The notes: generated by a model from the letters alone, not told the origin. DNA of 64,000 nt from Paracentrotus lividus (GCA_940671915.1 CALNVZ010003426.1:28237553-28301552); one strand, 5' to 3'; shown: positions 21,758 through 33,910, numbered from the stretch's first letter. A program made the numbers and translations.

Positions 21758-24700
21758 ACAGTTTGGTATGGTCACTAAATGTATTTTCTCATTTTATACA
21801 ATTTTGATTTGCACTCGAGTGAGGAATAATATTTTAGGCCACTACCCCCCAAAATCAAGAATCAGAATGGGTCGTAATTTGGGGTGAACCTTGTGAGCGC
21901 GAAGCGCGAGCCGGAAATTTTCCTTATAGGCCTACTGACACGAAAGTCGTGTTTTTTCGCACATCTTGCCCATTGCTTCTTTTTTTTTTTTTTTTTTCAC
22001 AAGTTGATGATCATCTCCCTTTTTTCAAATATTCGGGCGTAGCGAGCAAGAAAAAAATGTATATTTTGCTGAAAATGAAGATCGTTAACCCCTTTAAAAT
22101 ATATAAACATAAGAAGCAAAGCTCTAGTGTCAATTGTTCTACATACTGACCTCCGACGGACCTGCCTTGGTTTTTGTTTCTTTTTCTTCAAATTCTACAT
22201 GTAGATCGTGAACAAATTCATATATGCATGGTGGCCTTCTTTTTCCCTTATAACCTTACAGCTAGCAGGGCAATTTAAGCCCATTTTACATGCTTTACCC
22301 GAATTTATCTAACAAAATTTTAATTCGGTAACTACTTTAATCAATAGGGTATATACTGGTATATAGGGCACGATCAATTTGAATATGTTTAGCTCAAAAT
22401 CATAAGTAATAATATTGCACCATTAACTCCATTTTAGCTCAAGATTTTCCGCTCGTGCTTCGCGCTCGCATGACATTTTTTTTTAATAATAAAAATTATG
22501 CTTGTTTTCTTTTAAAGTGCATATTATATATGATTGATTCTTGTTTCTTCACATAATAAAACATGACACCAAACACAGTTTTGTTGACAAAAAGAATTGT
22601 TTTACAAAAATATCTAACAACATAAAACGATTCAAACATTACACATTTTTCAGCCGAGGGTTTTCTTCAGTTTAGATTGAGAGGACCAACAAAAACAAGG
22701 TAGGCAATTTTAAACTTTAGATCCTAAACAAAATACATTCAAAATGCCTACTGACTGACAAGTTAGAAGCCAAAGGAATCAACTCATCTTGTCCTTTAGT
22801 GGAAAATCCACTTCTCATAATATGGCTTTTTGTATAGTATTTGTTTTCCTTAAAAATAATTGATGTTATTATACAGAAAATTTAGCCGCTTTTATTTATT
22901 TATATGAAATAATTAAAACAGTAATGATCAACCAAAGTTGAAATCATTTTAGTTCAATGCAAACAAAAACAGACACTGAAATACACCTTGACTAGGAAAA
23001 ATAAAAAGTTAATGAAAAAATATTGATATTCCCAAATAATTAATCCTTAATAATAATAATAATAAAAAGGTCCAATCGTTGAAACCAATAAGAAAAAGGT
23101 AAGTGTAAAAAATATGACAGCAAATTCTTACCTAATCGTTTGTAAAACGAGACTCATAAAAGCAATTCGTAAGATATCTCCCCCAAAATGAAGCTGAAAG
23201 AACAAACAGAGCTCAATTCAGTTCCACGGATGGATTATCTGAAAATGAGGCTCATCACCTCGTCATTGGGCAATATAAAGTCACAATCGGAGAGTGCATC
23301 AAACTGTAATTGGTGGCGTCACAAAGTAATATTGTTATTCTTTGGACTTGACTACCCTTCCACGGCTCACCTTATATTTACCCCCCGCACGAGACCCATT
23401 TAATTCAACTCAATACAAGGAATTTTTACAGTCAAACCTATTTTCAATATACCAAAGTTTATTGTTTGGTATTGAATGTTCGGGATTTATTTATAAAGTC
23501 CCTTTTCCACTGTTGCTTCAGGCGGACCAATGATTTACTACAAACTATGCTTATACTGCTTGAAAGTTATAATTGTCATGATTGTAGACATGCCTTCAAA
23601 TTTTCTCAGTCTACTTTTTAATTTACTTCCTCTTTGAAAAAGATCTAAAAATAAAGGTTGATAGATGGCTCCTACTTATTCGGCATGATTTAAAAATCCT
23701 TATATATTTAATATAATTTTTTTTAAAACATAATGATGTGTTTAACAATGAGTAATATTGCACAAGGTATAATCTTGTAATACCAATGATGTTTAAAATA
23801 AGGAATGTGACATTTATCATTCCATATTTTTTTTTTTATGTAGGCCTATTAACCTTCTTTGTGTGTGTGTGTGTGATTTCCGTACTGACAACCTGGAAAA
23901 CCTAAGGTCTGTAATGTGAGTTCTCTAATGGAAAAACAAATCTGTCAATACATGCATGAACATTCTCAACTGATACTTTTACTTGAGCCCGCCTTGATTG
24001 AAATATTTATTCACAAATTGTAGGAGCGACCCGGTTGTTTCTCAAGTGAATACAAGAAGATATATCACAAGCGTCGGAATGCTCTAAGAATACAAATACT
24101 TTTTGGGGGGGGGGGAGGGGGGGGCAAGCCACTATTAACACACAATGGCTTGCCCCCTCCCTCAATTTTTGCCGCACAGGCTTCCGACGCCTCTGACGGC
24201 AGGAAATGATTTGGGGTATGAACACACTGTGAACATTAGGAAGTCAAGGACCATTAGCCGTCATAGGAAGGCTAGGTATCGTTGTAACAAATATTTATTT
24301 GACATATTTAACATAGCATGATTTAAAATAAACATGCTTACTATGGCACTTGGACTGTATGGGCAATTGTTTCTTTAGTTGAATCTGGACATATTATACA
24401 AACTTCTGCAATCTGGTTGATGCTAATATTACATGTGTCTAAAATATCATTAAACCAGAGGCCTATATATCTTATTTTTGATGACAATTAATTAAATCGG
24501 AACCGATATCAGTATATACAAAGACTTTTAAAATACGCAATACCGTCATAAGTGTCTATTTTGCAACGATATAATTTTTGTATAGACATACAGTTGTACT
24601 CATTATTATTATACAAATCACTGTCTTTTATCAAAGTTTTTTTAGTCGCACTCGTAAGTGGATGTGTTTCATCCAACTTTTGGGTGATTAGTATGCTACC

Positions 24701-24937
24701 AACAATTGAAAAATCTGGATTCCTGGGTATTGCCAAATTACCATGATCAGAAGTATTGATAACATTGGGGGAATCCAGTCCACTTTCTTATTTAAGAAGC
24801 ACGATTCTTAACAAACTTAAATAGTTCTTGCAAGTGTCCACAGCTTTTGATCACCCCTTTTTGTGGTGTTTGTCCCATGCGTCTTTTGGAAAACCTTCAG
24901 GCTGACTAAGGTTGCATGGTCTTTGAGCTGGTGACCC
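21758..24937. other. AT-rich stretch, no gene supported
   Basis: Contains short words of the GAGCGCGAAGCGCGAGC type (21895-21915; inverse near 22450), a small GT run at 23862-23874, and a G-run at 24103-24123. Open frames here are short, AT-rich and unlike known proteins. Confidence 0.5.
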
Positions 24938-25100
24938 GACATTTGCTCCTGTGACAATTGCTCCGGGCTTTATTTCGTCTAAGATATAGGGTTAGGGTTA
25001 GGGTTGTAATAGGGATTTATATTAGGTTTAGGGTTAGGTTTAGGGTAGGGTTTAGTGTATGGAATTTATAGCGGAGCAATTGTCGCGGGAGCAAATGTCA
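24938..25100. mobile_element. Small MITE with a telomere-like core, copy 1
   Basis: GACATTTGCTCCTGTGACAA at the left end matches the inverse of TTGTCGCGGGAGCAAATGTC at the right end, and both continue into an ATTGCTCCG. The core has GGGTTAGGGTTAGGG and diverged TTTAGGGTTAGG words. A degraded copy with the same plan is at 36833-37008. The core therefore belongs to a transposable element and does not mark a chromosome end. Confidence 0.8.
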
Positions 25101-25469
25101 AGGATTCCTTTGAGCTATCAGGAGATTTTTCACCTTCCTAAATATATTACTAGTGAGAGTCTTGTTAGGTCTTAGAATTTTCCACTGAAGAACATTTATT
25201 TTTATTTATTTATTTATTCAACATATTTATACAGGATAAAAAGAACAATCGAATCAGCAAAGCTGTTTTTCATCGATGTCCTGTTAACGTATTTACAAAA
25301 ATATAATTTCCAATTCTAACCTTTAGTCAGGGAAAAAGTATTAATTTTGGAAGAAAAAAAAACTGTGAACAAGCAAGACTTGGGATTTATTAAACAGTGC
25401 CAGACCAATGTAAGATCTAAAAAAGGGAAGAAATACTACCCACAAACTTACATCGTCAGGCACCTATAA

Positions 25470-25659
25470 TATACTATCTCTCTCCCTCCTTCTCTTCCTC
25501 CCTCTCTCTTCACTATCTATTATATTCTCTCTCTTTCTTTCTCTCCCCCTTCTCTCTCTTTCTTCACTATCTNNNNNNNNNNNNNNNNNNNNNNNNNATT
25601 ATATTATTTCTTTCTTTCTCTGCCCTTCTCTCTCTCTTTCTCTCTCTCTCACTCTCTCT

Positions 25660-25700
<41 letters not shown>
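25470..25700. repeat. CT-rich and (CA)n simple repeats around an assembly gap
   Basis: CTCTCT/TTTC microsatellite from about 25477, 25 N bases at 25573-25597, then more CT repeat and a (CA)n run at 25664-25699. The true length is unknown because of the gap. Confidence 0.95.
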
Positions 25701-25705
<5 letters not shown>

Positions 25706-25839
25706 CCTCTCTCAAAATAAAGTACCCGTCACAATATAGAGTAATCAACAAAAGACTATTCAAACAAGATCACGCATTTGTAAACACAAACGCTAACATT
25801 AGAAAGAAAACCTAATCTTGAATAATTGCGTCTGGCAAC

Positions 25840-25841
<2 letters not shown>

Positions 25842-25877
<36 letters not shown>
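25842..25877. repeat. PolyA run
   Basis: About 35 A residues in the 3' part of the LINE. It may mark an insertion tail or slippage. Confidence 0.9.
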
Positions 25878-25879
<2 letters not shown>

Positions 25880-26170
25880 TGGAGTTACGAGTCACAAGGT
25901 ATTTAAGAATGTAGATAAATATACATTCAAAATACTGATGATAGAAAATGTGTACGTTAGAATTGGATCACATATTAAACAAAAATATAATAACAATACA
26001 ATGCATTATACTTTGGAATTAATACGATGTGGAAGGGAATGAATATAATTATACTGTAAGTTTAGGTAAGTTAAAGTATAATAACAATAAAGTACAATCA
26101 AATAAATTGTGGATACGTTCCCCCCCCCCCCCACTCCACAATGTACCGTAAGTGATCAGAAAAGCATTTT

Positions 26171-27905
26171 TCAAATTGTTAAGACGTGAGTATTTACATT
26201 GTTATTCATTTTGGAAAAATATACGTTTGTAATTACTTTGAATGAGGAGAGGGTTTGTTGATTTTGTAGGCATTTTGAGAGAATTCCAAGTTTTGGGGCC
26301 TGAATATCGAAAGATTGCTTAAATTGTTCAGTTGTTGGGTTTGGTAAGACGTATTTAGAGGACTCAGAATTTCGGGTGTTAAAACCATGTCTATCAAAGA
26401 ACATTATCTCAATTTCATTGCATAACCTTATGGGGGCTTTACCGTGAATGCATTTGTACATTAAGCATTATTAATAAAATAGTCTCTTCTAATTTCAAAT
26501 GTTGCCAGCTTTTCAATTTCGTGAACAAATTGGAGATGCTATTTCCCTTGACGTATAATGTTTGGATACTATACGTGCCGCTCTTTTTTTGTATACGATG
26601 TATAAACTTGGCGGTCTATTTTAAGGAACAATTGCCACATACAGAATAACGAATAATCTATACCATGGTTGGATGTTGCTTTATAAATGGTATTTAAAAG
26701 GGGAGTTTCAGGGGTATTACTAATTTACGTAATAAAAAAGTTTAAATAAGGCTTTTACACCAATTGTCTGACATGCATGCCCAGTTTAAGTGAGAGTCAA
26801 TATAGCACGAGTATTTAGTTTGTATTTACCTGTTTCAATTTTTACCATAAACTTACATTTAATTCAGTGTTATAATTTTAATCGCGATGAGATTACCATA
26901 ACATTAGTTTTATCAACATTGGATTTTTAGTCTACTTTTATTATTACCATTTTTTCTAATGCATCAATGCAGCGTTTGCAATTTAGTCTAAGCTTCATTT
27001 ACATTTTTACCAGTGGCGTAAATCGCAATCATCGGCAAAAATCTACAAGAACCAGAGTTTACACTTTTGAATTATTCATTAATATTAAGGAGAAACAGGG
27101 TGGGGCCAAGGATCCACCTGAGGATTCCGACGTTATATCCTACTCATGCGTTTTGACATTTATACCTTTAAGATTAACAGAGTTGTTTTCTTTCATCTTA
27201 AATAGCTTCTGGAACTCGCAGTTCTTACACCATCTTACTCATGATATTTAAGCTTTAAGAGTATAATTCATGAGGATTAATAGCATCAAAAACATTAGAT
27301 ATATCAGAAAAGGCAGACAGCAACAAACTTCCCGAGCATTAAGCGCTTTCAGCCATCATCAATTACTCTATGCAAAAGTAACAGTGAATGATCTTTAAGA
27401 ATTGCTGGATTGTTCAAGGTTATAAGTCATGTTGAAGTAAATACGCATAGTTTAGGACTAGTTTTTTCTTGATATTTGCGATGGGATACACACCGAATCG
27501 TCATTATTCTATATATTTTTATCTCCTTTCCCCTTATATTAGGAGTTACACGTGCATATTTCCATCCATCAAACAAAGCATTCGTTAATGAATAGTTAAG
27601 AGCATGATTTGGTTAATGTTTTGGATAAAAGAGGTGCTTGCTATATTCCAGTAATTGTTCAACTTAATATATCTAAGTTTACTTTTTGAGGCAGCTTTTC
27701 TAACAGTTTTAATAAAAATAAACATCTCGTAATTTCATTAACTTGAAGTTATCTCTCTCTTTGAATTTATAAATACATTTAGGATTTCTCCAAGATAGTG
27801 TTTCTTGAGGAAATGAGTCAGTAATCTTCTGACCAACACTAATAAAAAAAATTTTCATTTCATCAGAGTTTATGTCATTCTGAGAATTATTTTCATATTT
27901 TGAAT
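26171..27905 (-). pseudogene. LINE reverse transcriptase and C-terminal region, broken
   Basis: Conceptual reading of the minus strand, crossing several frames, finds WKYARVTP near 27560, a GGSLAPPCFSL box near 27100 (the usual QGSxLGPxLF box), an altered catalytic-box position just after it, KTNVMVIS near 26900, and a clean C-terminal frame at 26461-26171 that begins MYKCIHGKAPIRL and includes FNTRNS and SFDIQAPKLG. The MYKxLHGxAP and NTR words are typical of the tail of CR1/L2/jockey-like LINE proteins. Many stops and shifts show it is dead. Confidence 0.75.
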
Positions 27906-27910
27906 TACCA

Positions 27911-28150
27911 GTAGCACGATGTGTTGGCTCAGTGGATAGAGCGTCCGCCTCATAATCGGGAGGTCATGGGTTCGAGCCCCGGCCGCGTCATACCAAAAGA
28001 CGTTAAAAAATGGTAGTTGCTGCTTCCCTGTTTGGCGTTCAACAAGAGGGGGATAGAGCAACGTCCTTCTGGCGCTGCTCAGCGGCTGCCGGGCCCACGA
28101 AAAAAGGGGCAAAATAAATATCCGTTTCGGACAATAAAAAATTTGGAGCA
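27911..28150 (+). mobile_element. tRNA-derived SINE (Met-like head) inside the LINE
   Basis: A 72-nt tRNA-like head at 27918-27989 folds well: acceptor GATGTG pairs with CGCGTC using G-U pairs, the D arm is GCTC/GAGC, the anticodon loop CTCATAA reads CAT (Met), and the T arm is GGGTTCGAGCCC. Box A is TGGCTCAGTGG and box B GGTTCGAGCCC. A ~160 bp body follows (GTAGTTGCTGCTTCCCTG, GCTGCTCAGCGGCTGCCGG) with an AATAAAAAATTTGGAGC tail. The LINE frame is lost on entering it, so this is a later insertion. A related head is at 31083. Confidence 0.85.
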
Positions 28151-29027
28151 TTTCTCTCCAAAGTTTTTTAGGATTATTTTTTAATTTACAAGAAATGTTT
28201 TTGAAATAGTCGGTTTTGGCCTTGCGAATATCATTCAATACAGTATTTCTTTGTTTACGGTATTCATTAAAAGTAGATTCCGAATTGGCCTTACGCTTAA
28301 GATAATTTCTTTTATTTATAGATGCTATTATTTCTGACGTAACCCAAGGGTTATATCTATTTTTAACTCTAGTACATTTAATAGGGGCATGTTTATTACA
28401 AATCTTTAAAAAGGCACTGAGCCAGGAATCCCATATGTCATTACATGGAACTTCCGTGTCAGAGATTTTCTCCTTAATTAAGTCATTACAACTACTTATA
28501 TCGTATAAAAAGTCTTTAGTTTGAAAGTTATTATATGCTCTATAACGAGCAATCTTATGCCCAGAGTTCTTAACAGTACAATTTACACATGTATATATCA
28601 TATAATGATCGCTTAAAGAAACATGACAAACATCACTTAAAATATGAAAATCAGGCATTGTTGAAAGAATAAGGTCAATACATGTTGAAGAAGAAGATGT
28701 AACACGGGTTTGTTTATGAATAAGTTGATGAAGGGCAAATAAAGACTCTAACGTATGAATTGGTGTTCTATTTCCACTCTCATAATCAACGTTAAAATCT
28801 CCAAGAATGATAAGATCCTTATTTTCTGTAATCAAATTCTCTAACATATTTGTACATGTGTCAAAGAATTTATAATCAGAGTTAGGAGGGCGATAAAGGC
28901 AACAAATGAGGATATTTGTTTCACACTTTAACTCAATAAGAACAGTTTCAATGTCATATTCAGAAATGGAGTTTTTCCTATCAATTACGTTAAGTGTCTT
29001 AAGTGTCTTAACGATGATTATCATCAT
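28151..29027 (-). pseudogene. LINE endonuclease C-terminal half and linker
   Basis: From ATG 29027 an uninterrupted frame gives about 290 residues before it runs into the SINE. CLYRPPNSD, ILGDFNVD, STCIDLILS and LSDHYMIY are the successive boxes of an apurinic-like (exonuclease-endonuclease-phosphatase) domain. GDFN and SDH carry the conserved Asp/Asn and Asp-His catalytic residues. After it come the W(D)SW, PWVTSEI and NPKKLWREM linker words that precede the reverse transcriptase in CR1/L2-like LINEs. The N-terminal catalytic part is missing and the C-terminus is replaced by SINE-derived residues, so the frame cannot make a working protein. Confidence 0.85.
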
Positions 29028-29040
29028 CGTTGGTCCACTC

Positions 29041-29485
29041 CTCGACTAAATTGGCAAAATACTTTGGATCATCATCCTTTGGTTTGTGCAATGCTGTCCG
29101 AGGTGATATGTTTACGCATACTTCTGTATCTTTTTATCCATAATCTTTAGATAATCATTTTTATTAGGATGCCTCTTATTGTGAAGAAGTTTCCAGGGCT
29201 ACCGGCAGAGAAAAAAAAATTAATAAAAAATAAAATAATTATTGTGCTTGAATGTCACGTGCTATTGTCAGGAAACTGTTCTGTAAGTTGAAGACTTTGC
29301 TTTTATATTGCCAGATTGAAAAAAAAAAAAAAAAAAAAAAAATCCATATTATCCCTCAACTCTAATTTTGTCTCATCAATTTTTAGAATCATGGCCCGGA
29401 AGGTAAAATCCGAGTTTCACTGAGCTCAGGAACTCCTGACATGTCCGAGAGGATCATGGGTCAAACTGCAAAAGTGGGATCCTTA
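29041..29485. other. Stretch between LINE and foldback element
   Basis: No gene seen. There is a polyA run at about 29320-29342. The left half may be diverged 5' LINE sequence, but I cannot confirm it. Confidence 0.4.
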
Positions 29486-30790
29486 AGGGCCTGTCCCACA
29501 GAAGGCGATCGTTGTGGCGACAACCTATGCATGTTAGAACCTGCCAGAATCGTGTCAGAATCGTAGGTGACCGAAGATCATCTACGTATCTACGAATCTG
29601 TCCACGATAGGCTACGACAACGACTTGCTTCCACGCAAACAATAGGCTAAAAATAGTTGGTATCCGATAATACAATAGCCTCGACCTTCGCGCTTCTCGC
29701 GGCTCGACTTCTCTTGTCGCAGCTTAAAATCAACTAAAATATGAACTTGCGCACTGTGGCTATCCTTACGACTGACACAGGCGATCGAATGTTTTCTACC
29801 TGATGGCGGCCTGTCGCCTTTAGGTTCGTGATAGTCCTCTCAGTCGCGCATCATAATTTGGGTCGTGAGAGATTTTTGAAAATTTCAAAAATCAGCGGCG
29901 ACTGTGCAGTATCTGAATGGGAGGCCGATCATGATTTTGGTGAATGTAGGTTGCGACAAAGGTCGTAGCGGCTTAAATTTCACTGGTCTTTCGGTTCAGC
30001 GATGCGTGCCACGTACGCTGGAGTGCGGCAACCTACAACTGGCCGCCGTTCCGATTTGCTAAACATGTTCTATCTGGCGACAATCTACGATAGTACCTTG
30101 CCGCGACAAGAGAAGACAGGCTACGGTCATTGACGTCAACCCAACTGACGCCGGCTATTGGTTAACTTGTTTAGAAACCAGCGGCGAACAAAATTTTGCT
30201 ACGTATTTGTTGGCGACAGACAAGATTATTCACGATCTTAAGGGCCTGTCCCACAGAAGGCGATCGTTGTGGCGACAACCTACGAACTACTTTTTCGTAC
30301 CCCTCGCCACCATGCGCAGGTCCAACCGAAAGGCCAGCAAAATTAAAGCCGCTACGGCCTTTGTCGCCACCTACATTCACCAAAATCATGATCGACCTCC
30401 CATTCAGATACTGTACAGTCGCCGCTAATTTTTGAAATTTTCAAAAATCACTCACGACCCAAATTATAATGAAAGGACTATCAAGAACCTAAAGACGACA
30501 GGCCGCCATCAGGAAGAAAACACTCGATCGCCTGTGTCATTCGCAAGGATCGCCACAGTGTGCAAGTTCATATTTTGGCTGATTTAAAGCTGCGACAAGA
30601 GAAGTCGAGCCGTGAGATGCGCGAAGGTCGAGGCTATTGTATTATCGGATACCAGCTATTGTTAGCCTATTGTTTGCGTGGAAGCAAGTCGTTGTCGTAG
30701 CCTATCGTGGACAGATTCGTAGATACGTATATGATCTAGCAGGCATAGGTTGTCGATAGGTTGTCGATCGCCTATTGTGGGACAAGCCCT
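29486..30790. mobile_element. Foldback element AGGGCCTGTCCCACA with ~0.5 kb arms
   Basis: The left end AGGGCCTGTCCCACAGAAGG is the inverse of the right end, which finishes in TGTGGGACAAGCCCT. The arms (about 29486-30000 and 30300-30790) are reverse complements through blocks such as GGCTCGACTTCTCTTGTCGC and TTGAAAATTTCAAAAATCA. An additional copy of the left terminus, including its CTTA flank, begins internally at 30239, so the element is probably compound. No protein is encoded. A nearly identical fragment ends the window (63879-64000), which points to recent activity of the family. Confidence 0.85.
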
Positions 30791-30793
30791 CTA

Positions 30794-31373
30794 CACTGTT
30801 AGAACGCTATTTAAAAATTTCGCTGTTTAAAAAAAACTTGGTTTAAAAGTTAAACATTCTTGTTTAATATTTAACATTTTTGTTTACAACCGGAAAACGA
30901 GGTTTTATAGCCATAAACATACCTGTTTAGAGATATAGTAAACATGTTCTGTTTAAAAGGCTGAGGCAAATGTCACGTGATAGTCATGAGCTAATGGCAT
31001 CACTCGTTACATGCAAGGTAAATCGGTGCAACATTTCAATCATGGAGGAGGACTTATCCATCAAACATTAAAAATAAGTATATACAGATGTGTTGGCTCA
31101 GTGGATAGAGTGTCTGCCTTATAATCGAAAGGTCGTGGGTTCGATATCCGGCCGCGTCATACTAAAATAAAATTTGGAGCGCTTTTATTTTGGAGCGGAG
31201 CGTTAAACAATACTGTTGATATTTTATACAACTTTCTTAAAACAATTACGTTCTTTAATAATACCATTAAACAACAGGTTGTTTAATTTTTAAACAACGC
31301 TGTGCGATTCACCGGTTAGCACGCAGTTGTTTCAGATTGTAAACAACTTGTTTGTTTGTTTTTTCTAACAGTG
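30794..31373. mobile_element. CACTG/CAGTG element, 580 bp, rich in GTTTAAA words
   Basis: The ends are CACTGTTAGAA and TTCTAACAGTG, flanked by TA (30792-30793 and 31374-31375). The interior repeats GTTTAAAA, TTAAACA and TAAACAAC words, especially near both ends, and holds part of a tRNA-derived SINE. It sits directly against the foldback element on its left. Confidence 0.8.
31083..31165 (+). mobile_element. tRNA-derived SINE fragment (Met-like head), copy 2
   Basis: GATGTGTTGGCTCAGTGGAT and GGTCGTGGGTTCGATATCC repeat the head of the SINE at 27918, with the anticodon loop changed to CTTATAA. The body is almost entirely missing, and only the AAAATTTGGAGC tail word follows. It lies within the CACTG element. 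Confidence 0.75.
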
Positions 31374-31375
31374 TA

Positions 31376-33736
31376 TAAGACAGTGTCTATACAGGTCCTA
31401 TCTGTCATTGTTTATGCATTGTTTGCTTTTTGATACCTTTATCTCTGGCTGGTCAGTTCTGACCTTGTTATATTTCGGCTTGTTTTGGGCCTCAAAGGAA
31501 TTTTATCTGGCAAATACAAAGAAACACATCTCATCTAACTTCTTGCCACACCCATTGAGGTTTTTGAAAGTGCTTTACATTTGGTACTTCTTAACGGAAG
31601 CCCTGCATGGTTGCAGACCAAAAAGTGTGGATAGTGGGGTTGTTGTATTTCAACAACATCGATATGAATGTTCCACAGTGAAAAACTCAAAGTCCTGACA
31701 AAAACAAACGATGGCTACAAGACCATGCAACGTGACTCAACGAAAAAAAAAGCATGGGACAAATCCCAAAGAAGTATTTAAGAAAAAATAGAACTGTGGT
31801 TTTTAAATAGGAAATTACACTGGGTTTCCCCACGGATATACACTTCTCAACATTGTAATTTCCATTAATCTGTCAACAAAATACCAATGGAATACCAAAC
31901 ATATCCAGTTAAGAATATAAAAAAAAAACTTATAGGGGTATGAATACTTATGAGCACAATAATTGTACACTACTAGCCTCGCAGGTAGATTGACTTAAAA
32001 CGGTCCACTCGTTTAAACGGGGTGGGGCGGGGCAAAGGGAGAATGAGAGTTTATGTGTAGTCGGTTCGGTGCGTATGATGGCCTTAATTAATTCTAAAGA
32101 GAGAGAGAGAGAGAAAGAAAGAGGTAGGCAGGCAGAGAAAGAGAAAGATAGAGAAGGAAAGAGACGAAACAGAAAAAGAGAGAGATAAATACACATTTAA
32201 TGTTTTGTTGGATTTTGGAGAGTTAAACATTAGTATATGAGCTTTAAAATAAAAATGCATGTTGTGTCACTCATTCTCGTGTCAACATGAACTATAAATT
32301 TCAGAACCTGGCTATTCTGGTCCATACGGCAAACTATCAATATTATCCAAATGGTTTGGCTCTTTTTCAACTTTTTGCAACATGAATAAGCATGGTAAGA
32401 GGGTTCGATAGTAATCCGGTTCTCAAACAAAGCAAACAAACATGTTTATCATCTCTTTTTTAAAACATGTGAACTAAAAGGGAATTATCTTCAAATTACA
32501 CATGTACCTATTCTTATAAATGTTTTATATTCTTGTTTGTAGTACAAATCAACATAGCATATTTTTTTGTTTGTATTGCTTGTCAGGCAAACACATTGCC
32601 AAAGAAATTGGATCATACTGATACCTACTGAAATGGAGTAGACAAGGGTCTCTCTATACAGAGTGAGTCAAAACAAAAAAATATCCCATCATTTTTAAGC
32701 TTTCCAGTGTGAATCATGAACATTTCATCATGGGTTTCATGATATGTGCTATGTAGAGTCATCCTCCCAGCTTTTGTTGGTACCCTTTTCATTTGGATCT
32801 TTGCACGCTTACTGAGTAACAGACAACCATTCATGACTGCTGAATCTCAACTGTGCCAAGTGGATGGACGAAGATTAAAACAAATGCTAAAAAAAAAAAC
32901 ATACACACACATCCTCTCACTACCAACACACACCCCCATACACTCATTCTCCCTCATGCGCACGCACATCATCTAGAAACTAGAAACCACCTAGAAACAC
33001 AGTAAATAATTTACAATAACATGACAACTTCTCTGATCTAACATTCATGATCTGTTTACCAAGACAATCATTGAATGTTTCTTTTACGTAGTAATTCCTC
33101 AACAACTGTTTGTGAGTGTGACTGAGTGTGTGTGCGTGTGTGTATTTATGTGTGTGCTTGTGTGGATGAAATATGATATGTGCGTGTGTATGTCAGTGTG
33201 GTGAGGGTGTGACAGTGTATCAGGTTCGTATAATAAATGCGGGTGTATATGGGTTTGTATCTCAGTGCCTGTACATGAATCTTAAATTTGTACCCAGCCA
33301 CTTGGCGCAATATAGATTCTGCTGTCTTCTGAAGATTCCCTGTTATTCAGTCATTTTAGTTTTCCATGATAATTTATGATCAATAAACAGATCCTTTTTT
33401 TATTATTTTAATCCTTTTCCTTTTGCCAGATTAATCTCTGATGCAAAGACTGATCAAATGACCACATTTTCTCCATCATTTAATCTGAGAATGGGGTCTA
33501 TGTGCAGATAGACCCTTTTCCAAGTTTAGATACTAGTAAAATGATGAAATTTGATTTTGGTATCTTCTGGTATCTCGAGAACGAAAATCCGAGCACCACT
33601 GAGAGTTGGCCAGATGAAAATTTTGACCTCACAAACCCTAAAAATGAAATTAAAAAAAAAAAAAAAAATCCCAAATTTTGCAGATACACCCTTTTGCCAG
33701 ATTAGGGCCGCGCTATAGAAATGCTTATATCGTATC
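31376..33736. other. AT-rich stretch with simple repeats, no gene supported
   Basis: Holds GA-rich repeats (32098-32180), CA/GT-rich patches (32905-32945, 33110-33200), a diverged relative of repeat Y near 32250-32460 (words CAACATGAATAAGCATGG and GGTTCTCAAACAAAGCAA), and short frames. The 96-codon frame at 31408-31698 is hydrophobic by AT-bias and matches no family I know. Confidence 0.5.
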
Positions 33737-33910
33737 GTATCTCAACTCGCGGAGACGTCTACGCGACGGATAAAAAACGTTAGAGACGTCTCCGATATTT
33801 TATCAAATCCGTTTCAAAACAGTCTCGAAGTAGTCCTAAATACGTCCCAAAGTAGTTTCCGCGAGACTGAGGAAACGTCTCGGAGACGTTTCCGCGACAA
33901 CTTCCAAAAC
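33737..33910. mobile_element. MITE-like GAGACGTCTC element, copy 2 (truncated)
   Basis: Begins GTATCTCAACTCGCGGAGAC and follows copy 3 (35958) closely, through ACGCGACGGATAAAAAACG and CAGTCTCGAAGTAGTCC. It ends early at TTCCGCGACAACTTCC without the inverted right terminus. Confidence 0.8.

Larger units (their letters stand above)
25195..29040 (-). mobile_element. Degenerate CR1/L2-like non-LTR retrotransposon (LINE)
   Basis: On the minus strand the pieces come in the correct order: endonuclease C-terminal half (from 29027), linker, reverse transcriptase remnants (27900-26480), a C-terminal region (26461-26171), and a 3' end with an (AAATA)n tail at 25197-25221. The 5' part, including any ORF1 and the endonuclease N-terminus, is missing. 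A SINE interrupts it at about 27911-28150, and simple repeats, a polyA run and an assembly gap lie in its 3' region. Confidence 0.8.

Noticed and set aside
24986..25056. True telomere or chromosome end
   Set aside because: Only a few degenerate TTAGGG-like units, enclosed by inverted repeats and present in a second degraded MITE copy.
31408..31698. 96-codon hydrophobic frame
   Set aside because: Hydrophobicity follows from T-rich DNA; no known family, and no conserved neighbour or splice signals.
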